33,914 nucleotides of DNA. Origin: Verrucomicrobiota bacterium. Lineage in GTDB: Bacteria; Verrucomicrobiota; Verrucomicrobiia; Limisphaerales; UBA8199. Every line of letters starts with the position of its first letter. The stretch's first letter is position 1. Positions 15,969-25,512 of this stretch are shown piece after piece. The notes under the pieces are model-generated. The model searched no databases. It was not told the origin of the DNA and saw only the letters and a list, made by a program, of their open reading frames with translations. Position numbers and translations under genes: made by a program. The stretch covers positions 1 to 33,914 of the forward strand of contig JARKQH010000033.1 of assembly GCA_029974925.1 (NCBI GenBank), given 5' to 3'.

Positions 15969-18728
15969 ATGGCAAGTTCTACATCTTCCACTCCGCAGCG
16001 GGTCGAACCCGCCCATGACATTCTCCACCAGTCCCGCCGCCACCCGCTGGATTCAATCTTTGCTCCGAAAGTCGTCGCGGTCATCGGCGCGACCGAAAAC
16101 CCCGGCAGCGTCGGCCGGACGGTGTTCCAGAACATGGGACGCGGCGGGTTCGGGGGCACCGTGTACCCCGTGAATCCCAAGCGCTCCAGCGTGCTTTGCG
16201 TCAAGGCCTACCCCAATATCAAGTCCGTCCCCGAGCCGGTGGACCTGGCCGTCATCACCACCCCGGCGGCGACCGTCCCGGGCCTCATTCGCGAATGCGC
16301 GGAGGCGGGAGTGCCGGGAGCGGTCATCATCTCGGCGGGCTTCAAGGAAACCGGCCCGGCCGGCGTCGAGCTCGAGCGGCAGGTTTTGGCCGAGGCCCGC
16401 AAAGGCAAAATGCGCCTCATCGGTCCCAACTGCCTCGGCGTGATGATGCCCCACAACGGCCTGAACGCCACCTTCGCCAGCACCATCGCCCAGCCCGGTT
16501 CGGTCGGCTTTCTGAGCCAAAGCGGCGCCCTGTGCACCGCCATTCTGGACTGGAGCCTGCGCGAAAACGTCGGGTTCAGCGCCTTCGTCTCCATCGGCTC
16601 CATGCTCGATGTGAACTGGGGCGACCTGATCTATTACCTCGGCGACGACCCCAAGACCAAGAGCATCGTCATCTACATGGAATCCATCGGCGACGCCAGG
16701 TCCTTCCTTTCCGCAGCGCGCGAAGTGGCGCTCACCAAGCCCATCATCGTCATCAAGGTGGGCCGCACGGAAGCCGCCGCCAAGGCCGCCGCCTCCCACA
16801 CCGGCTCGCTGACCGGCAGCGACGAAGTGCTCCACGCGGCGTTCCGGCGCACGGGGGTGCTGCGCGTGGACACCATTGCCGAGCTGTTCCACATGTCCGA
16901 GGTGCTGGCCAAACAGCCCCGCCCGCAAGGGCCGCGCCTGACCATCATCACCAACGCCGGCGGCCCGGGCGTGCTGGCCACCGACATGCTGATCAGCAGC
17001 GGCGGCGAGCTGGCCGATTTGTCCAAGGAAACCTTCGACGCGCTCAACAGTTTTCTCCCGGCGGCTTGGAGTCACAACAACCCCGTGGACGTGCTGGGCG
17101 ACGCCGGCGCCGACCGCTACGCCAAGGCGGTCGAAGTCGCCGCCAAGGACCCCAACAGCGACGGCATGCTCGTCATCCTCACCCCCCAGGCCATGACCGA
17201 CCCCGAGAAAACGGCCGAGGCGCTCAAGCCCTACGCCAAAGTCCCCGGCAAGCCGCTGCTTGCCTGCTGGATGGGCGCCGGTCAGGTCGAAGCCGGCGAG
17301 GACATCCTCAACAAGGCCGGCATCCCGACCTACAAGTTCCCCGACACCGCCGCCCGCGCGTTCGTTTACATGTGGCGCTACACCTATAACCTGCGCTCCC
17401 TGTACGAAACCCCCGCGCTCATTGACTTTAACAACCAAAACGTCTCCTCCAGCCGCTCCCAGGCCGATTCCATCATCCAGTCCGTCCGCTCCAGCGGCCG
17501 CACCATCCTCACCGAATTCGAGTCCAAACAACTGCTCAGTGCCTACGGCATCCCCACCGTGGATACGCGCATCGCCACCACCGAGGCGCAAGCGGTGAAA
17601 CTCGCCGCCGAAATCGGCTACCCGGTGGTGCTCAAGCTCTACTCGGAAACCATCACCCACAAAACGGATGTGGGCGGCGTCCAGCTCAACCTCAAGAACG
17701 CGGCCGCGGTCGAGCGCGCCTGGCGCGCCATCGAGTCCTCCGTCACCAAACGCGCCGGCAAAGAACATTTCCAAGGCGTCACCGTCCAGCCCATGATCAA
17801 GCTCGACGGCTATGAAATCATCATCGGCAGCAGCGTGGACTCGCAGTTCGGCCCGGTGCTGCTCTTCGGCTCGGGCGGCCAGTTGGTCGAGGTTTACAAG
17901 GACCGCGCCCTGGCCTTGCCGCCGCTGAACGCCACCCTCGCCCGACGGATGATGGAGCAGACCAAAATCTACACCGCCCTGAAAGGCGTGCGCGGCCGCC
18001 CGCCGGTGAACCTGGCCGCCCTCGAGGAGTTGCTCGTCCGCTTCAGCTACCTCGTCGTCGAGCAGCCCTGGATCTCCGAAATTGATATTAATCCGCTCCT
18101 GGCCTCGCCCGAACGCCTCATCGCCCTCGACGCCCGCGTCGTCGTTTACGCCAAGGACGTCAAAGCGGACAAACTGCCCAAGCCCGCCATCCGGCCCTAT
18201 CCCGTTCAATATGTTTACCCCTGGAAACTCAAGAACGGCACCCCGGTCACCATCCGTCCCATCCGGCCGGAAGACGAGCCGCTCATGGTCAAGTTCCATC
18301 AGACGCTCTCCGAGCAAAGCGTCTATTACCGCTACTTCAGCCAGCTCAAGCTGGACCAGCGCATCGCCCACGAGCGCCTCATCCGCATGTGCTTCAACGA
18401 TTACGACCGCGAAATCGCCCTGGTGGCCGAGCATAAGGACCCCAAGACTGGCGCGCACGAGATTCTGGGCGTGGGCCGCCTCAGCAAGGCCCGCGGCATG
18501 AACGAGGCGGAATTTGCCCTGATCATCAGCGACCAATACCAGCGCAACGGCCTGGGCACCGAATTGCTCAAGCGCCTGGTCCAGATCGGCCGGGACGAGA
18601 AGCTCAACCGCATCACCGCCACCATTCTCGCCGATAACCACGGCATGCATCTGGTCAGCAAAAAAGTCGGCTTCAAACTCCATCGCGACGCCAACAACCA
18701 GGACTTCAAAGCCGAAATCATTCTCTGA
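15969..18728 (+). CDS. ADP-forming acetate-CoA ligase fused to GNAT acetyltransferase
   Basis: Large fusion of about 919 residues with the same domain order as bacterial Pat/PatZ protein acetyltransferases. Domains in order: CoA-binding Rossmann domain (about 25-150, [19 protein letters not shown]), two succinyl-CoA-ligase-like domains (to about 475), an ATP-grasp domain (about 510-735, with [17 protein letters not shown]), and a C-terminal GNAT domain (about 755-919, with [14 protein letters not shown] for acetyl-CoA binding). His277 in the SHTGSL loop corresponds by position to the phospho-histidine of active NDP-forming ligases, so the ligase half may be catalytic and not just regulatory. 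Start chosen at the ATG at 15969; an in-frame ATG lies at 15858. Lysine acetylation of other enzymes is known for the family and inferred here. Confidence 0.88.
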   Translation: MASSTSSTPQRVEPAHDILHQSRRHPLDSIFAPKVVAVIGATENPGSVGRTVFQNMGRGGFGGTVYPVNPKRSSVLCVKAYPNIKSVPEPVDLAVITTPAATVPGLIRECAEAGVPGAVIISAGFKETGPAGVELERQVLAEARKGKMRLIGPNCLGVMMPHNGLNATFASTIAQPGSVGFLSQSGALCTAILDWSLRENVGFSAFVSIGSMLDVNWGDLIYYLGDDPKTKSIVIYMESIGDARSFLSAAREVALTKPIIVIKVGRTEAAAKAAASHTGSLTGSDEVLHAAFRRTGVLRVDTIAELFHMSEVLAKQPRPQGPRLTIITNAGGPGVLATDMLISSGGELADLSKETFDALNSFLPAAWSHNNPVDVLGDAGADRYAKAVEVAAKDPNSDGMLVILTPQAMTDPEKTAEALKPYAKVPGKPLLACWMGAGQVEAGEDILNKAGIPTYKFPDTAARAFVYMWRYTYNLRSLYETPALIDFNNQNVSSSRSQADSIIQSVRSSGRTILTEFESKQLLSAYGIPTVDTRIATTEAQAVKLAAEIGYPVVLKLYSETITHKTDVGGVQLNLKNAAAVERAWRAIESSVTKRAGKEHFQGVTVQPMIKLDGYEIIIGSSVDSQFGPVLLFGSGGQLVEVYKDRALALPPLNATLARRMMEQTKIYTALKGVRGRPPVNLAALEELLVRFSYLVVEQPWISEIDINPLLASPERLIALDARVVVYAKDVKADKLPKPAIRPYPVQYVYPWKLKNGTPVTIRPIRPEDEPLMVKFHQTLSEQSVYYRYFSQLKLDQRIAHERLIRMCFNDYDREIALVAEHKDPKTGAHEILGVGRLSKARGMNEAEFALIISDQYQRNGLGTELLKRLVQIGRDEKLNRITATILADNHGMHLVSKKVGFKLHRDANNQDFKAEIIL

Positions 18729-18734
18729 GCCGGC

Positions 18735-18768
18735 GCCCGGCGCGCGCCCCCCCGCGCTCGCGCCGGGC
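18735..18768. terminator. bidirectional hairpin between convergent genes
   Basis: A perfect 10-base stem, GCCCGGCGCG and CGCGCCGGGC, encloses a 14-base C-rich loop. It begins six bases after the stop of the acetate-CoA ligase gene and lies between two convergent genes, fitting a shared terminator, although no T-run is present. Confidence 0.5.
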
Positions 18769-18821
18769 CCGCCTCGTTCCCCCGGCGCGGAGACTTACCC
18801 CTCCGCGGCAGAGGACGACCC

Positions 18822-20396
18822 TCAGCTCTCGCGCCGGAGCGCTTTTCCGGCCTTGGCGCCGGTGTGTTCTCCGTTTCGAATGACCACCATGCCGTTGACG
18901 ATCACCCACGGGATGCCCGCCGGGTACTGGTGCGGGGCTTCGTAAGTGGCGCGGTCCTGGACTTTCTCGGGGTCGAATAGCGTCAGGTCCGCCCAGCAGC
19001 CTTCGCGAATCAGACCGCGGTCTTTCAGCCGGAAGGTGGTCGCCGGCAGGCTGGTCATCTTCCGCACCGCATCCTCCAGCCGCAACACTTTCAATTCCCG
19101 CACGTAACGCGCCAGCACACGGGCGTTGTTGCCATACCCTCGCGGATGCGGCACTCCGACGCCGAATTTGCGCAGCCCGCTGTCGGAGGCCGCCATGGTG
19201 TTCGGGTGCCGCAAAAAGACCTGCAAGTCCGCCTCGCTCATCCCGTGAAACACCCCGCTGGCCCCGCCCGCAGCTTGAAGGTCCAGGATCGTCTCGATTT
19301 GATCCGCCAGGGTGTCGCCGCCCCGCAGTTTTTGGGCGGCCTGGACGAGGTTCAAGCCGTTGAGGGCGGGATGGCTGCGACAGGACGCGATCACGGCATA
19401 CGCGAAGTTTGTCCGCCCCCGGCTGAACAGATGCTTCTCCATTTCCGCGGCTATTTTCGCGCGCTGCGCGGGGTCCCGGGCCCGCTCGACAAACTTCGCC
19501 TGGCCGCCATCGCGGGCGGTCTCAGGAATCAGTTGGCTGATGCCTGTGCTTGACGCCGTGTAGGTGTATTGATCCTGGGTGATGTCCAGTCCCTCCGCCC
19601 TGGCCCGTTCGAGGCATTCGAGCACCTTGTCCGCCTGCCCCCAGGCCGCCGGACCCGACAACTTGATATGCGACACTTCCGCCCGCACCCCGGCCTCGCG
19701 CGCCACTCGAAACACTTCGTCCAACGCCTTGAAAATCTCCGCGTCCTCATGCCGCATGTGGCTGGCGTAAATCCCGCCATACGGCGCGATCACCTTGGCC
19801 AGCTCCACAATCTCGTCGGTTTGAGCGAACACCCCCGGCAGATAAATCAGGCCGGTGGACAACCCGGCCGCCCCCTCCTCCATCGCCGTGTTCACCAACT
19901 CCTTCATCCGCTGCATTTCCTCCGGCGTTGGCGCCCGGTTGAAGTCGCCGCCCATGGCCCGGGACCGCACACTGTTGTGGCCGACCAGGCAGGCGATATT
20001 GATTGCCACATTCGTCGCCTCGATCTCGCGGAAAAACCGCTTGAAATCCAACGTCGAGCTCCCGCAGTTGCCCGCCACCACCGTCGTGACTCCCATCCGC
20101 ACAAAATTCTCCGCCCGCGGCATCTCCGCCAGCTCGTCCGCGTGCGTATGCACGTCAATGAAACCCGGCGCCACCATCAAGCCCCTCGCCTCGATTTCCT
20201 CCTTCGCCTCCCCGTTCACCTGGCCCACCCGCACGATGCGCCCCTCGCGAACTGCAATGTCGGCAAACCAGGCCGGATTGCCCGTCCCATCCACCACCCG
20301 CCCGTTCCGAATCACCAGGTCATAGGATTCAGCCCGCGCCGGTAACACCGCCAAAACGAGCCAGCCGGCCAGGAAACCCGCAGCATGTCGCATCAT
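18822..20396 (-). CDS. secreted N-acyl-D-amino-acid deacylase (D-aminoacylase)
   Basis: Metal-dependent amidohydrolase of 524 residues that removes the acyl group from N-acyl-D-amino acids. A signal peptide (about 1-22, hydrophobic core ending ARAES) indicates export. The small beta-sandwich start YDLVIRNGRVVDGTGNPAW is followed by metal ligands H83 and H85 in DVHTHAD, and C111 in GNCGSS, the ligand position typical of D-aminoacylases. Further family blocks are SHIKLSG near 242-248, DQYTYTASSTG and ASDSGLRKFG. Length is usual for the family. It converges on the acetate-CoA ligase gene. Natural substrate, possibly peptidoglycan- or environment-derived D-amino acids, is not determinable. Confidence 0.9.
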   Translation of the reverse strand: MMRHAAGFLAGWLVLAVLPARAESYDLVIRNGRVVDGTGNPAWFADIAVREGRIVRVGQVNGEAKEEIEARGLMVAPGFIDVHTHADELAEMPRAENFVRMGVTTVVAGNCGSSTLDFKRFFREIEATNVAINIACLVGHNSVRSRAMGGDFNRAPTPEEMQRMKELVNTAMEEGAAGLSTGLIYLPGVFAQTDEIVELAKVIAPYGGIYASHMRHEDAEIFKALDEVFRVAREAGVRAEVSHIKLSGPAAWGQADKVLECLERARAEGLDITQDQYTYTASSTGISQLIPETARDGGQAKFVERARDPAQRAKIAAEMEKHLFSRGRTNFAYAVIASCRSHPALNGLNLVQAAQKLRGGDTLADQIETILDLQAAGGASGVFHGMSEADLQVFLRHPNTMAASDSGLRKFGVGVPHPRGYGNNARVLARYVRELKVLRLEDAVRKMTSLPATTFRLKDRGLIREGCWADLTLFDPEKVQDRATYEAPHQYPAGIPWVIVNGMVVIRNGEHTGAKAGKALRRES

Positions 20397-20562
20397 CCCC
20401 GACTCTATACACTTGCCCCGGCCATACTTCCAGTCCTGATGTCAAACCACCAGCCCGGCAAGCTCCAGCGCCCGGCAAGTCCAGTCCTCTCCCGGCCTTC
20501 AGGTGGGACCATGGCCCGCCCCCGCATCAAACTCTTGAAACAAAGCTTTTTGAAATAAGCCT

Positions 20563-20590
20563 TTGACAAAGCCGCGCGGTTTCATACATT
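20563..20590 (+). promoter_or_regulatory. sigma70-type promoter of tRNA-Ala(GGC)
   Basis: A perfect TTGACA (20563-20568) is followed after 16 bases by TACATT (20585-20590), 16 bases before the tRNA. The stretch is locally AT-rich within GC-rich surroundings, which supports the call. Confidence 0.6.
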
Positions 20591-20606
20591 TATTTTCGCT
20601 CTGGTT

Positions 20607-20682
20607 GGGGTCGTAGCTCAGTTGGTAGAGCGCCTGAATGGCATTCAGGAGGTCAGGGGTTCGAACCCCCTCGGCTCCACCA
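20607..20682 (+). tRNA. tRNA-Ala (anticodon GGC)
   Basis: A 76-base cloverleaf with encoded CCA and a T-run directly after it that could end transcription. The acceptor stem GGGGTCG/CGGCTCC keeps the G3-T70 alanine identity pair. The anticodon stem CCTGA/TCAGG closes loop ATGGCAT giving GGC, which reads GCC and GCT. Outside the anticodon arm it is nearly identical to the tRNA at 3873. Confidence 0.97.
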
Positions 20683-20900
20683 TCTTTTTTTTCGCGAATT
20701 CGCAACTCTGCCGCGCGCTCTAAACTTCCTGGCGTGGGGAAAATCCCGCCAACGAGTTTGTCCCAGTTCCTGACAAAGAACCCTATTGTCGCTTTCCTTG
20801 CCTCTCTGCTTGCAAGCCCGGCGGCGCCGCGCGCGGGCAGTGGTTCCAGGCCGAACTCCGCCGCTTGACCCGCTCGGCGAATCCGCCGGATATTCTCATT

Positions 20901-21710
20901 ATGGACATTCCAGAAATCACGGCGGGCGACTTGCAGTCGCCCCGGCTGGAACAGGAACTGTACCCGGACCTGAAGCGAAGCCTCTACTACAGCCCGCTCT
21001 GGGAGCCGGAGTGGTATGTCGCCCTGGCGCGCGCCGGCTTCATCAGCATCGCTTGGGAGTCCGACGGCTTGGAACTTTTGCTGCCCGAACTGCAAACGGC
21101 TTATGCGGTGCTCGACTGGAACCGGCGGCGCTGTTCGCGGGCGGTCCGGCGCCTGTTGCGGCGGGGCGAACTCGCCGCCGGTGGTTATACCTTGTTGATC
21201 TCCGGTCAGCCGGGACCGGTTGCAACCGTCGCGGACGGCATCCGGCAAGCCTATGGCCCCGCCTGCTGGCTGTGCCGGAATTATCGCAGCCTGCTGCTGG
21301 ACCTGGCCAACCGGGCGGCCGCGGGCAAACTCACGGACCCCGAATTCCATCTGGTGGCGACGGAGTTGAGGCATGGCGATGGCACGCTGTTGGGGGGAGA
21401 ACTCGGCTACACCATCGGCGCAGTTTACACCAGCTTGACCGGCTTCCTGGACCGCCGGGACCCGCGCCATCCCAACCTGGGCAAAGTCCAGCTCGCGGCC
21501 CTCGGCGTGGTGTTGGAACAACGAGGCTATGCCTTCTGGAATCTCGGCCACCCCTACATGGGCTATAAGCTCGAAATGGGAGCTGAAATCCTCTCGCGCG
21601 CCGCCTTTCTGGCGCGCTGGAGGCGGGGCATCGCGAGAAAACCGGCCGTGCCGCTCACCGCCGAACCCGCCCGCCACCCGGTGGCGGAGTTGTTTGCAGC
21701 GCGAGGTTAG
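20901..21710 (+). CDS. divergent leucyl/phenylalanyl-tRNA-protein transferase homologue
   Basis: Protein of 269 residues resembling Aat, which adds Leu or Phe from charged tRNA to protein N-termini in the N-degron pathway. The match lies in the C-terminal half: an ELRHGDGTLLGGELGYTIGA block corresponds to the Aat core GDELVGGLYG-type strand pair, followed by VYTSLTGF and then NLGKVQLAALGVVLEQRGYAFW, the position of the Aat helix after ASK. The N-terminal half (SPLWEPEWYVALARAGFISI) is more divergent and the protein is longer than bacterial Aat (about 230). The ATG at 20901 was chosen; a TTG at 20865 is possible. Activity is uncertain. Confidence 0.6.
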   Translation: MDIPEITAGDLQSPRLEQELYPDLKRSLYYSPLWEPEWYVALARAGFISIAWESDGLELLLPELQTAYAVLDWNRRRCSRAVRRLLRRGELAAGGYTLLISGQPGPVATVADGIRQAYGPACWLCRNYRSLLLDLANRAAAGKLTDPEFHLVATELRHGDGTLLGGELGYTIGAVYTSLTGFLDRRDPRHPNLGKVQLAALGVVLEQRGYAFWNLGHPYMGYKLEMGAEILSRAAFLARWRRGIARKPAVPLTAEPARHPVAELFAARG

Positions 21711-21778
21711 GGCGGGAATGCGCCCTGGCAAAATGAGAAGCGAGGCTGTCCGCCCCCACACCGGGCCCGTCCCCGCCC

Positions 21779-22618
21779 TTATCGCGCCTCATAGACGCGC
21801 ACATAATCCACTTCAAAATAGTCCGGCAGCGCGGCTTCCTCGATTTTGCCCGCCCACGTGCCAATCTCCTCGGTTAGCTTGAGAAACAGCGGCGCCCGGC
21901 ACACCCCGCCCGCCGAGCTTCGCCACACCTCCCTGCCATCCACGTAAAACATATATTCGGCTTCCGTCCACAACAGGCCAAAGGAATGCCATCCCTCCAT
22001 CACCTCGGGGATTTGAAACTTGTGCCCCGCCGATTTGTGATCCTTGCCGTATCCGTCCCAGTGCAGATTTACCGTCAGCCGCCCGTCCCGCCACGGCACC
22101 TCGATAATGTCAATCTCCGTTCCGTCCCGCCCTTCGTCGCCCACCTTTCCCACCCCGTCCCCCATCAGCCAGAAGGCCGGCCAATGCCCCGGTTGCCGCG
22201 GCAGTTTGCAGCGCGCCACGTAATAGCCAAACGCCCGCTCGAATTTCCCCTTCGTATTCACCGCCCCGCACGTGTACCGTTCCCCATCCTTCCGCGTTCG
22301 CAACACCAGTTGCCCCTTCCCGTTCAGGTAGGCATCCTCCTTCACCCAGTACCCGTCCCGCCGCTTCCAATCGCCCAGCCGATTCCATTTCTCCTCATTC
22401 AGCACGTTCCCCTCAAACTCGTCCTGCCACACCACCACCCATTCCTTCCCGGCCGGAGCCGGCGGTAACACCTCCGATTCCGCCCCCGCAACCGCCGCCG
22501 GCCACGCCATCAGCGTCCAGGCCAGAAAACCAAGATACACGCCAGCGCGAAACCCGTCTTTGTTTGTCCGCTGGTTCGATTTGCCAAACGTTGGTGGTTT
22601 GATCATGCCCCCAAGCAT
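21779..22618 (-). CDS. secreted glycoside hydrolase family 16 enzyme
   Basis: Predicted exported endo-glycosidase of 279 residues. A basic N-terminus and a hydrophobic stretch (about 26-46, ending AVAGAES) form the signal peptide. The catalytic GH16 signature is EIDIIE, with E168 as nucleophile, D170, and E173 as acid/base. Upstream, WQDEFEGNVLNEEKW and downstream WHSFGLLWTEAEYMFYVDG and YFEVDYVRVY are typical GH16 strands. Candidate substrates are laminarin, agar, porphyran or carrageenan; subfamily cannot be fixed by eye. The ATG at 22618 was chosen because GGGAGGGG precedes it. It converges on the Aat-like gene; the facing stops are flanked by AGGGCGGG and CCCGCCCT. Confidence 0.88.
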   Translation of the reverse strand: MLGGMIKPPTFGKSNQRTNKDGFRAGVYLGFLAWTLMAWPAAVAGAESEVLPPAPAGKEWVVVWQDEFEGNVLNEEKWNRLGDWKRRDGYWVKEDAYLNGKGQLVLRTRKDGERYTCGAVNTKGKFERAFGYYVARCKLPRQPGHWPAFWLMGDGVGKVGDEGRDGTEIDIIEVPWRDGRLTVNLHWDGYGKDHKSAGHKFQIPEVMEGWHSFGLLWTEAEYMFYVDGREVWRSSAGGVCRAPLFLKLTEEIGTWAGKIEEAALPDYFEVDYVRVYEAR

Positions 22619-22799
22619 CCCCGCGGCCCCTCCCAAAAGTCAATTCCTTTGCCCTTCACCTCTGGATTCGCCCGCCACCCTCCCGGGAGACAACAAATCC
22701 CCTGGCCCCGGACGCAAGGCGCAGCGCCGATTCCGTCCCTCGGAGCCCAGATTCAACGATACCGGTCCCGAACGTCCTCCTGGCAATTGGGCCTCGTCC

Positions 22800-22820
22800 C
22801 AAAACAGGACACCTCTGTCC
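22800..22820 (-). terminator. rho-independent-like terminator of the prepilin gene
   Basis: On the minus strand GGACA-GAGG-TGTCC forms a 5-base stem with a 4-base loop and is followed by TGTTTT. It begins 12 bases after the prepilin stop. Confidence 0.55.
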
Positions 22821-22831
22821 CATTCCCTGTG

Positions 22832-23248
22832 TCAAGTGCCCGTCTCATCCGGCGGCAAATAATGGGTCTCGGGGACGACCCTGCACGTCGGACGGGTGGC
22901 CAGGTCGTTGATGAAGTAGGTCTCACCAAACGTGGACCCACTTCCTCCGGAAGGACACGTCACATCACTCTTCAGATAATCGCGTATCTGGTCATACCTC
23001 GGTGTCTCCGACAAGGCCTGCTTGGTCTCGATGGCCCATTGCTGCTTGGCCCCGTCTATTTGCCTGAGGTTGTTGATGCACGCATTGACCTGCGACGTGC
23101 TGCGCGCATGCACCCAGTTCGGCACCGCAATCGAAGCCAGCAGCCCAATCAGGGCGACCACAATCATGATCTCCACCAGGGTAAAACCACCTCGCGCACC
23201 CGTCCCCGCCATCCGGCCCGCTCCGCTCTCTCGTTTGCTCAAATTCAT
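22832..23248 (-). CDS. type IV prepilin-like protein (class III signal)
   Basis: Protein of 138 residues with a prepilin peptidase site: a basic leader of 21 residues, cleavage expected between G21 and F22, then FTLVEIMIVVALIGLLASIA with the conserved Glu at position 5 of the mature protein (E26). After the helix comes NNLRQIDGAKQQWAIE, typical of the small pseudopilin-like proteins abundant in Verrucomicrobiota and Planctomycetota. The C-terminal part has one pair of cysteines that could form a disulfide. The start was taken at the ATG at 23248; the frame is open upstream to 23308. No other pilus genes adjoin it; the GspF-like gene at 2422 could belong to the same machinery. Confidence 0.85.
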   Translation of the reverse strand: MNLSKRESGAGRMAGTGARGGFTLVEIMIVVALIGLLASIAVPNWVHARSTSQVNACINNLRQIDGAKQQWAIETKQALSETPRYDQIRDYLKSDVTCPSGGSGSTFGETYFINDLATRPTCRVVPETHYLPPDETGT

Positions 23249-23470
23249 AACTCGGCTCTCGTTCACTGCCTCCCACAGCAATCCCAATGCCATCCCCCGA
23301 ACGAGCATCGGCCGCGAAGCCCCCCCGAATCTGCCGAGTCTCCGCTTCTAAAATCAACCCGCCCACACCGCGGTTGCCTTCCCACCCGGGTATCGGCGTT
23401 TTGTTCCCTCCTGCCCGGAATCCGGCGCGATTACTGCCCTGATTACAAGGCGCTTTGAGGTTCCAGGACT

Positions 23471-23779
23471 TTAGTTCGCCGGAGGCGCCGCCGCCGGCTC
23501 GTAACGAATCACCGTCTCGCCCGGCCGGGCATAGCCCAACTGCTCGCGCGCCTGCCGTTCGATCGCTTTGGGATCGTTCCGCAACGAATCAATCGAAGTC
23601 TTCAACTGCCGCGCCACTTGACTCTCCTTTTGAATTTGCGCATCCAGCCGCAAAATCTGCTGCCGCATCCGCTCGTTCTTCTTGATCAAGGGCAGATACC
23701 ACACCGCCACGATGAGCAGTCCCGCTATGAAAAGCAGAAACAGCACCAGCCGCGTCAGTTTGTCCCAAATGCCCGCCAT
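23471..23779 (-). CDS. DivIC/FtsB-family septum formation protein
   Basis: Bitopic division protein of 102 residues: a short cytoplasmic N-terminus, one membrane helix (about 9-29, LVLFLLFIAGLLIVAVWYL), a periplasmic coiled coil (about 33-68), and the family C-terminal block RNDPKAIERQAREQLGYARP followed by GETVIRY. FtsB/DivIC partners FtsL and FtsQ in the divisome. The ATG at 23779 has GGTGA upstream; a GTG at 23788 would add three residues. In many bacteria the gene follows eno, but eno is not here, so it stands alone. Confidence 0.88.
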   Translation of the reverse strand: MAGIWDKLTRLVLFLLFIAGLLIVAVWYLPLIKKNERMRQQILRLDAQIQKESQVARQLKTSIDSLRNDPKAIERQAREQLGYARPGETVIRYEPAAAPPAN

Positions 23780-24035
23780 TCCGTTCACCGGCCGCAGTTA
23801 AGCACCGCCCACTGCCGCTGTAAACTACAAACACGAGTTTTTCCCGCGCGACTCAACCTCTCGTTTTTGGCCCAAACGGTTGCTGCACTGCAGCGAGCTC
23901 GCGCGTCGCCACAAACCCCGGCTGGGAAATGCCCGCGCCGTGTCTTCAATGAGTCCTGAAGCTCTGGCCGCCCCTGACGGCCCGTGGCCGCCCGGCGGTT
24001 GACTTCGCTTACAATGCCCATTAGCTTTTCCCGTG

Positions 24036-24914
24036 ATGAACTTGCTGCAGGATTCCTTGCTCGAACTCATTCGCCGCACCTCCGCCGAAATCCCGGAGGA
24101 CGTGCACCGCGCAATCCTGGCCGCGCTGGAACGCGAGCGCAAAGGCACCATCGCCGAAAGCGCCATGAAGATCATTGACCGGAACATCGCGCTCGCCAAA
24201 AACAAGTCGCAGCCGATCTGCCAGGATACCGGCAGCATCATCTTCTACATCGCCGGACCGGTCGGACTGGATCAAATCGCCTTCGAGGCCGCGGCAAAGG
24301 AGGCGGTAAAAGTGGCCACAAAGAAGGGTTACCTCCGCCAGAACTCGGTGGATTCCCTGACAGGCAAAAATGACGGGACCAATGTCGGTCCGGGCTCTCC
24401 CACGCTTCATTTTCATCAACACCGCTCGCCCGAGGTCGCCGTGCGGCTGATTCTCAAGGGCGGCGGCTGCGAAAATGTGGGGGCGCAATACTCCCTGCCA
24501 AATGAAAAGTTGAAGGCCAACCGGGACCTGGACGGCTGCCGCAAGGCGATTCTGGACGCCGTTCTGCAGGCCCAAGGCAAGGGTTGCGGCCCCGGCATCC
24601 TCGGCGTGTGCATCGGCGGCGACCGCGCAACCGGTTACGAACATTCCAAGCAACAGTTGCTGCGGCGCCTCGATGACACCAACCCGAATCCGGACCTGGA
24701 CCGGTTGGAAAAGGACATCGTCGAGACCGCCAACAAGCTGGGCATCGGCCCGATGGGCTTTGGCGGCCAAACCACCCTCCTCGGCGCCAAAATCGGAGTG
24801 CTCAACCGCCTGCCGGCTTCGTATTTCGTCAGCGTCAGTTACATGTGCTGGGCCTACCGGCGCCAGGGCGTCTCCCTCGCTCCCGACGGCGGCATTGCCG
24901 CCTGGCTTTACTGA
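24036..24914 (+). CDS. class I fumarate hydratase / tartrate dehydratase, alpha subunit
   Basis: Catalytic alpha subunit (292 residues) of a two-subunit [4Fe-4S] hydro-lyase that adds water to fumarate in the TCA cycle or dehydrates tartrate. The signature PICQDTGSIIFYI holds the first cluster cysteine (C62). Later blocks are GSPTLHFHQH, GKGCGPGILGVCIGGDRATG, LGIGPMGFGG and SYMCWAYRRQG, which contain the other candidate cluster cysteines and substrate residues. The ATG at 24036 was chosen; a GTG directly before it is possible. The beta subunit starts 23 bases after the stop. Fumarase and TtdA cannot be separated by sequence inspection; fumarase is more likely in the absence of tartrate genes. 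Confidence 0.9.
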   Translation: MNLLQDSLLELIRRTSAEIPEDVHRAILAALERERKGTIAESAMKIIDRNIALAKNKSQPICQDTGSIIFYIAGPVGLDQIAFEAAAKEAVKVATKKGYLRQNSVDSLTGKNDGTNVGPGSPTLHFHQHRSPEVAVRLILKGGGCENVGAQYSLPNEKLKANRDLDGCRKAILDAVLQAQGKGCGPGILGVCIGGDRATGYEHSKQQLLRRLDDTNPNPDLDRLEKDIVETANKLGIGPMGFGGQTTLLGAKIGVLNRLPASYFVSVSYMCWAYRRQGVSLAPDGGIAAWLY

Positions 24915-24936
24915 GGGTTTTGCAAAGAGGATTCCT

Positions 24937-25512
24937 ATGATTGAACTTCAGACCCCCATTTCCGAGGACCAAATTCGTGCGCTCAAGGTCGGCGACGAGG
25001 TGGCCATCACCGGTACCCTGTTCACTGGCCGCGACGCCGTGCACAAATACCTCCACGAGGGGGGCAAGCTGCCGCCCGGAGTGAGCTTCCAGGGCGGCAT
25101 CCTGTATCACTGCGGCCCGGTCATCATCAAGGACGAGGCCGGCAACTGGAAATGCGTCGCCGCCGGCCCCACCACCTCCATCCGCGAGGAACCCTATCAG
25201 TGGCAGGTCATCCGCGATTTCGGCCTCCGGGGCGTGATCGGCAAGGGCGGCATGGGCGACAAAACCCTGCAAGCCTGCAAAGAATACGGCTGCGTTTACC
25301 TCCATGCCATCGGCGGCGCGGCCCAAGTGCTGGCGGAGTGCGTCAAACGCGTGCCCAACGTTCATTTCATGGAGCAATTCGGCGCCCCCGAAGCCATCTG
25401 GGAGTTCGAGGTGGTCCGATTCCCCGCCGTCGTGACGATGGACGCCCACGGCAACTCCCTGCACAAGGAAGTGCTCGCCGCCAGTCAGGCCGAGCTGGCC
25501 AAGTACGTTTAG
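24937..25512 (+). CDS. class I fumarate hydratase / tartrate dehydratase, beta subunit
   Basis: Beta subunit of 191 residues, homologous to the C-terminal part of single-chain FumA/FumB. Typical blocks are LKVGDEVAITGTLFTGRDAVHKY, the AAGPTTSIREEPYQ loop, GVIGKGGMGDKTLQACKEYG and YLHAIGGAAQVLAE. AGAGG lies seven bases before the ATG. It is translated in tandem with the alpha subunit, with which it forms the active site. Length matches the usual split-type beta subunit. Confidence 0.9.
   Translation: MIELQTPISEDQIRALKVGDEVAITGTLFTGRDAVHKYLHEGGKLPPGVSFQGGILYHCGPVIIKDEAGNWKCVAAGPTTSIREEPYQWQVIRDFGLRGVIGKGGMGDKTLQACKEYGCVYLHAIGGAAQVLAECVKRVPNVHFMEQFGAPEAIWEFEVVRFPAVVTMDAHGNSLHKEVLAASQAELAKYV

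Noticed and set aside
16053-18683. Open frame of 876 codons on the minus strand
   Set aside because: It lies entirely antisense to the acetate-CoA ligase/GNAT gene, is dominated by Gly, Ala, Asp and Val as expected from opposite-strand codon bias, and shows no motif.
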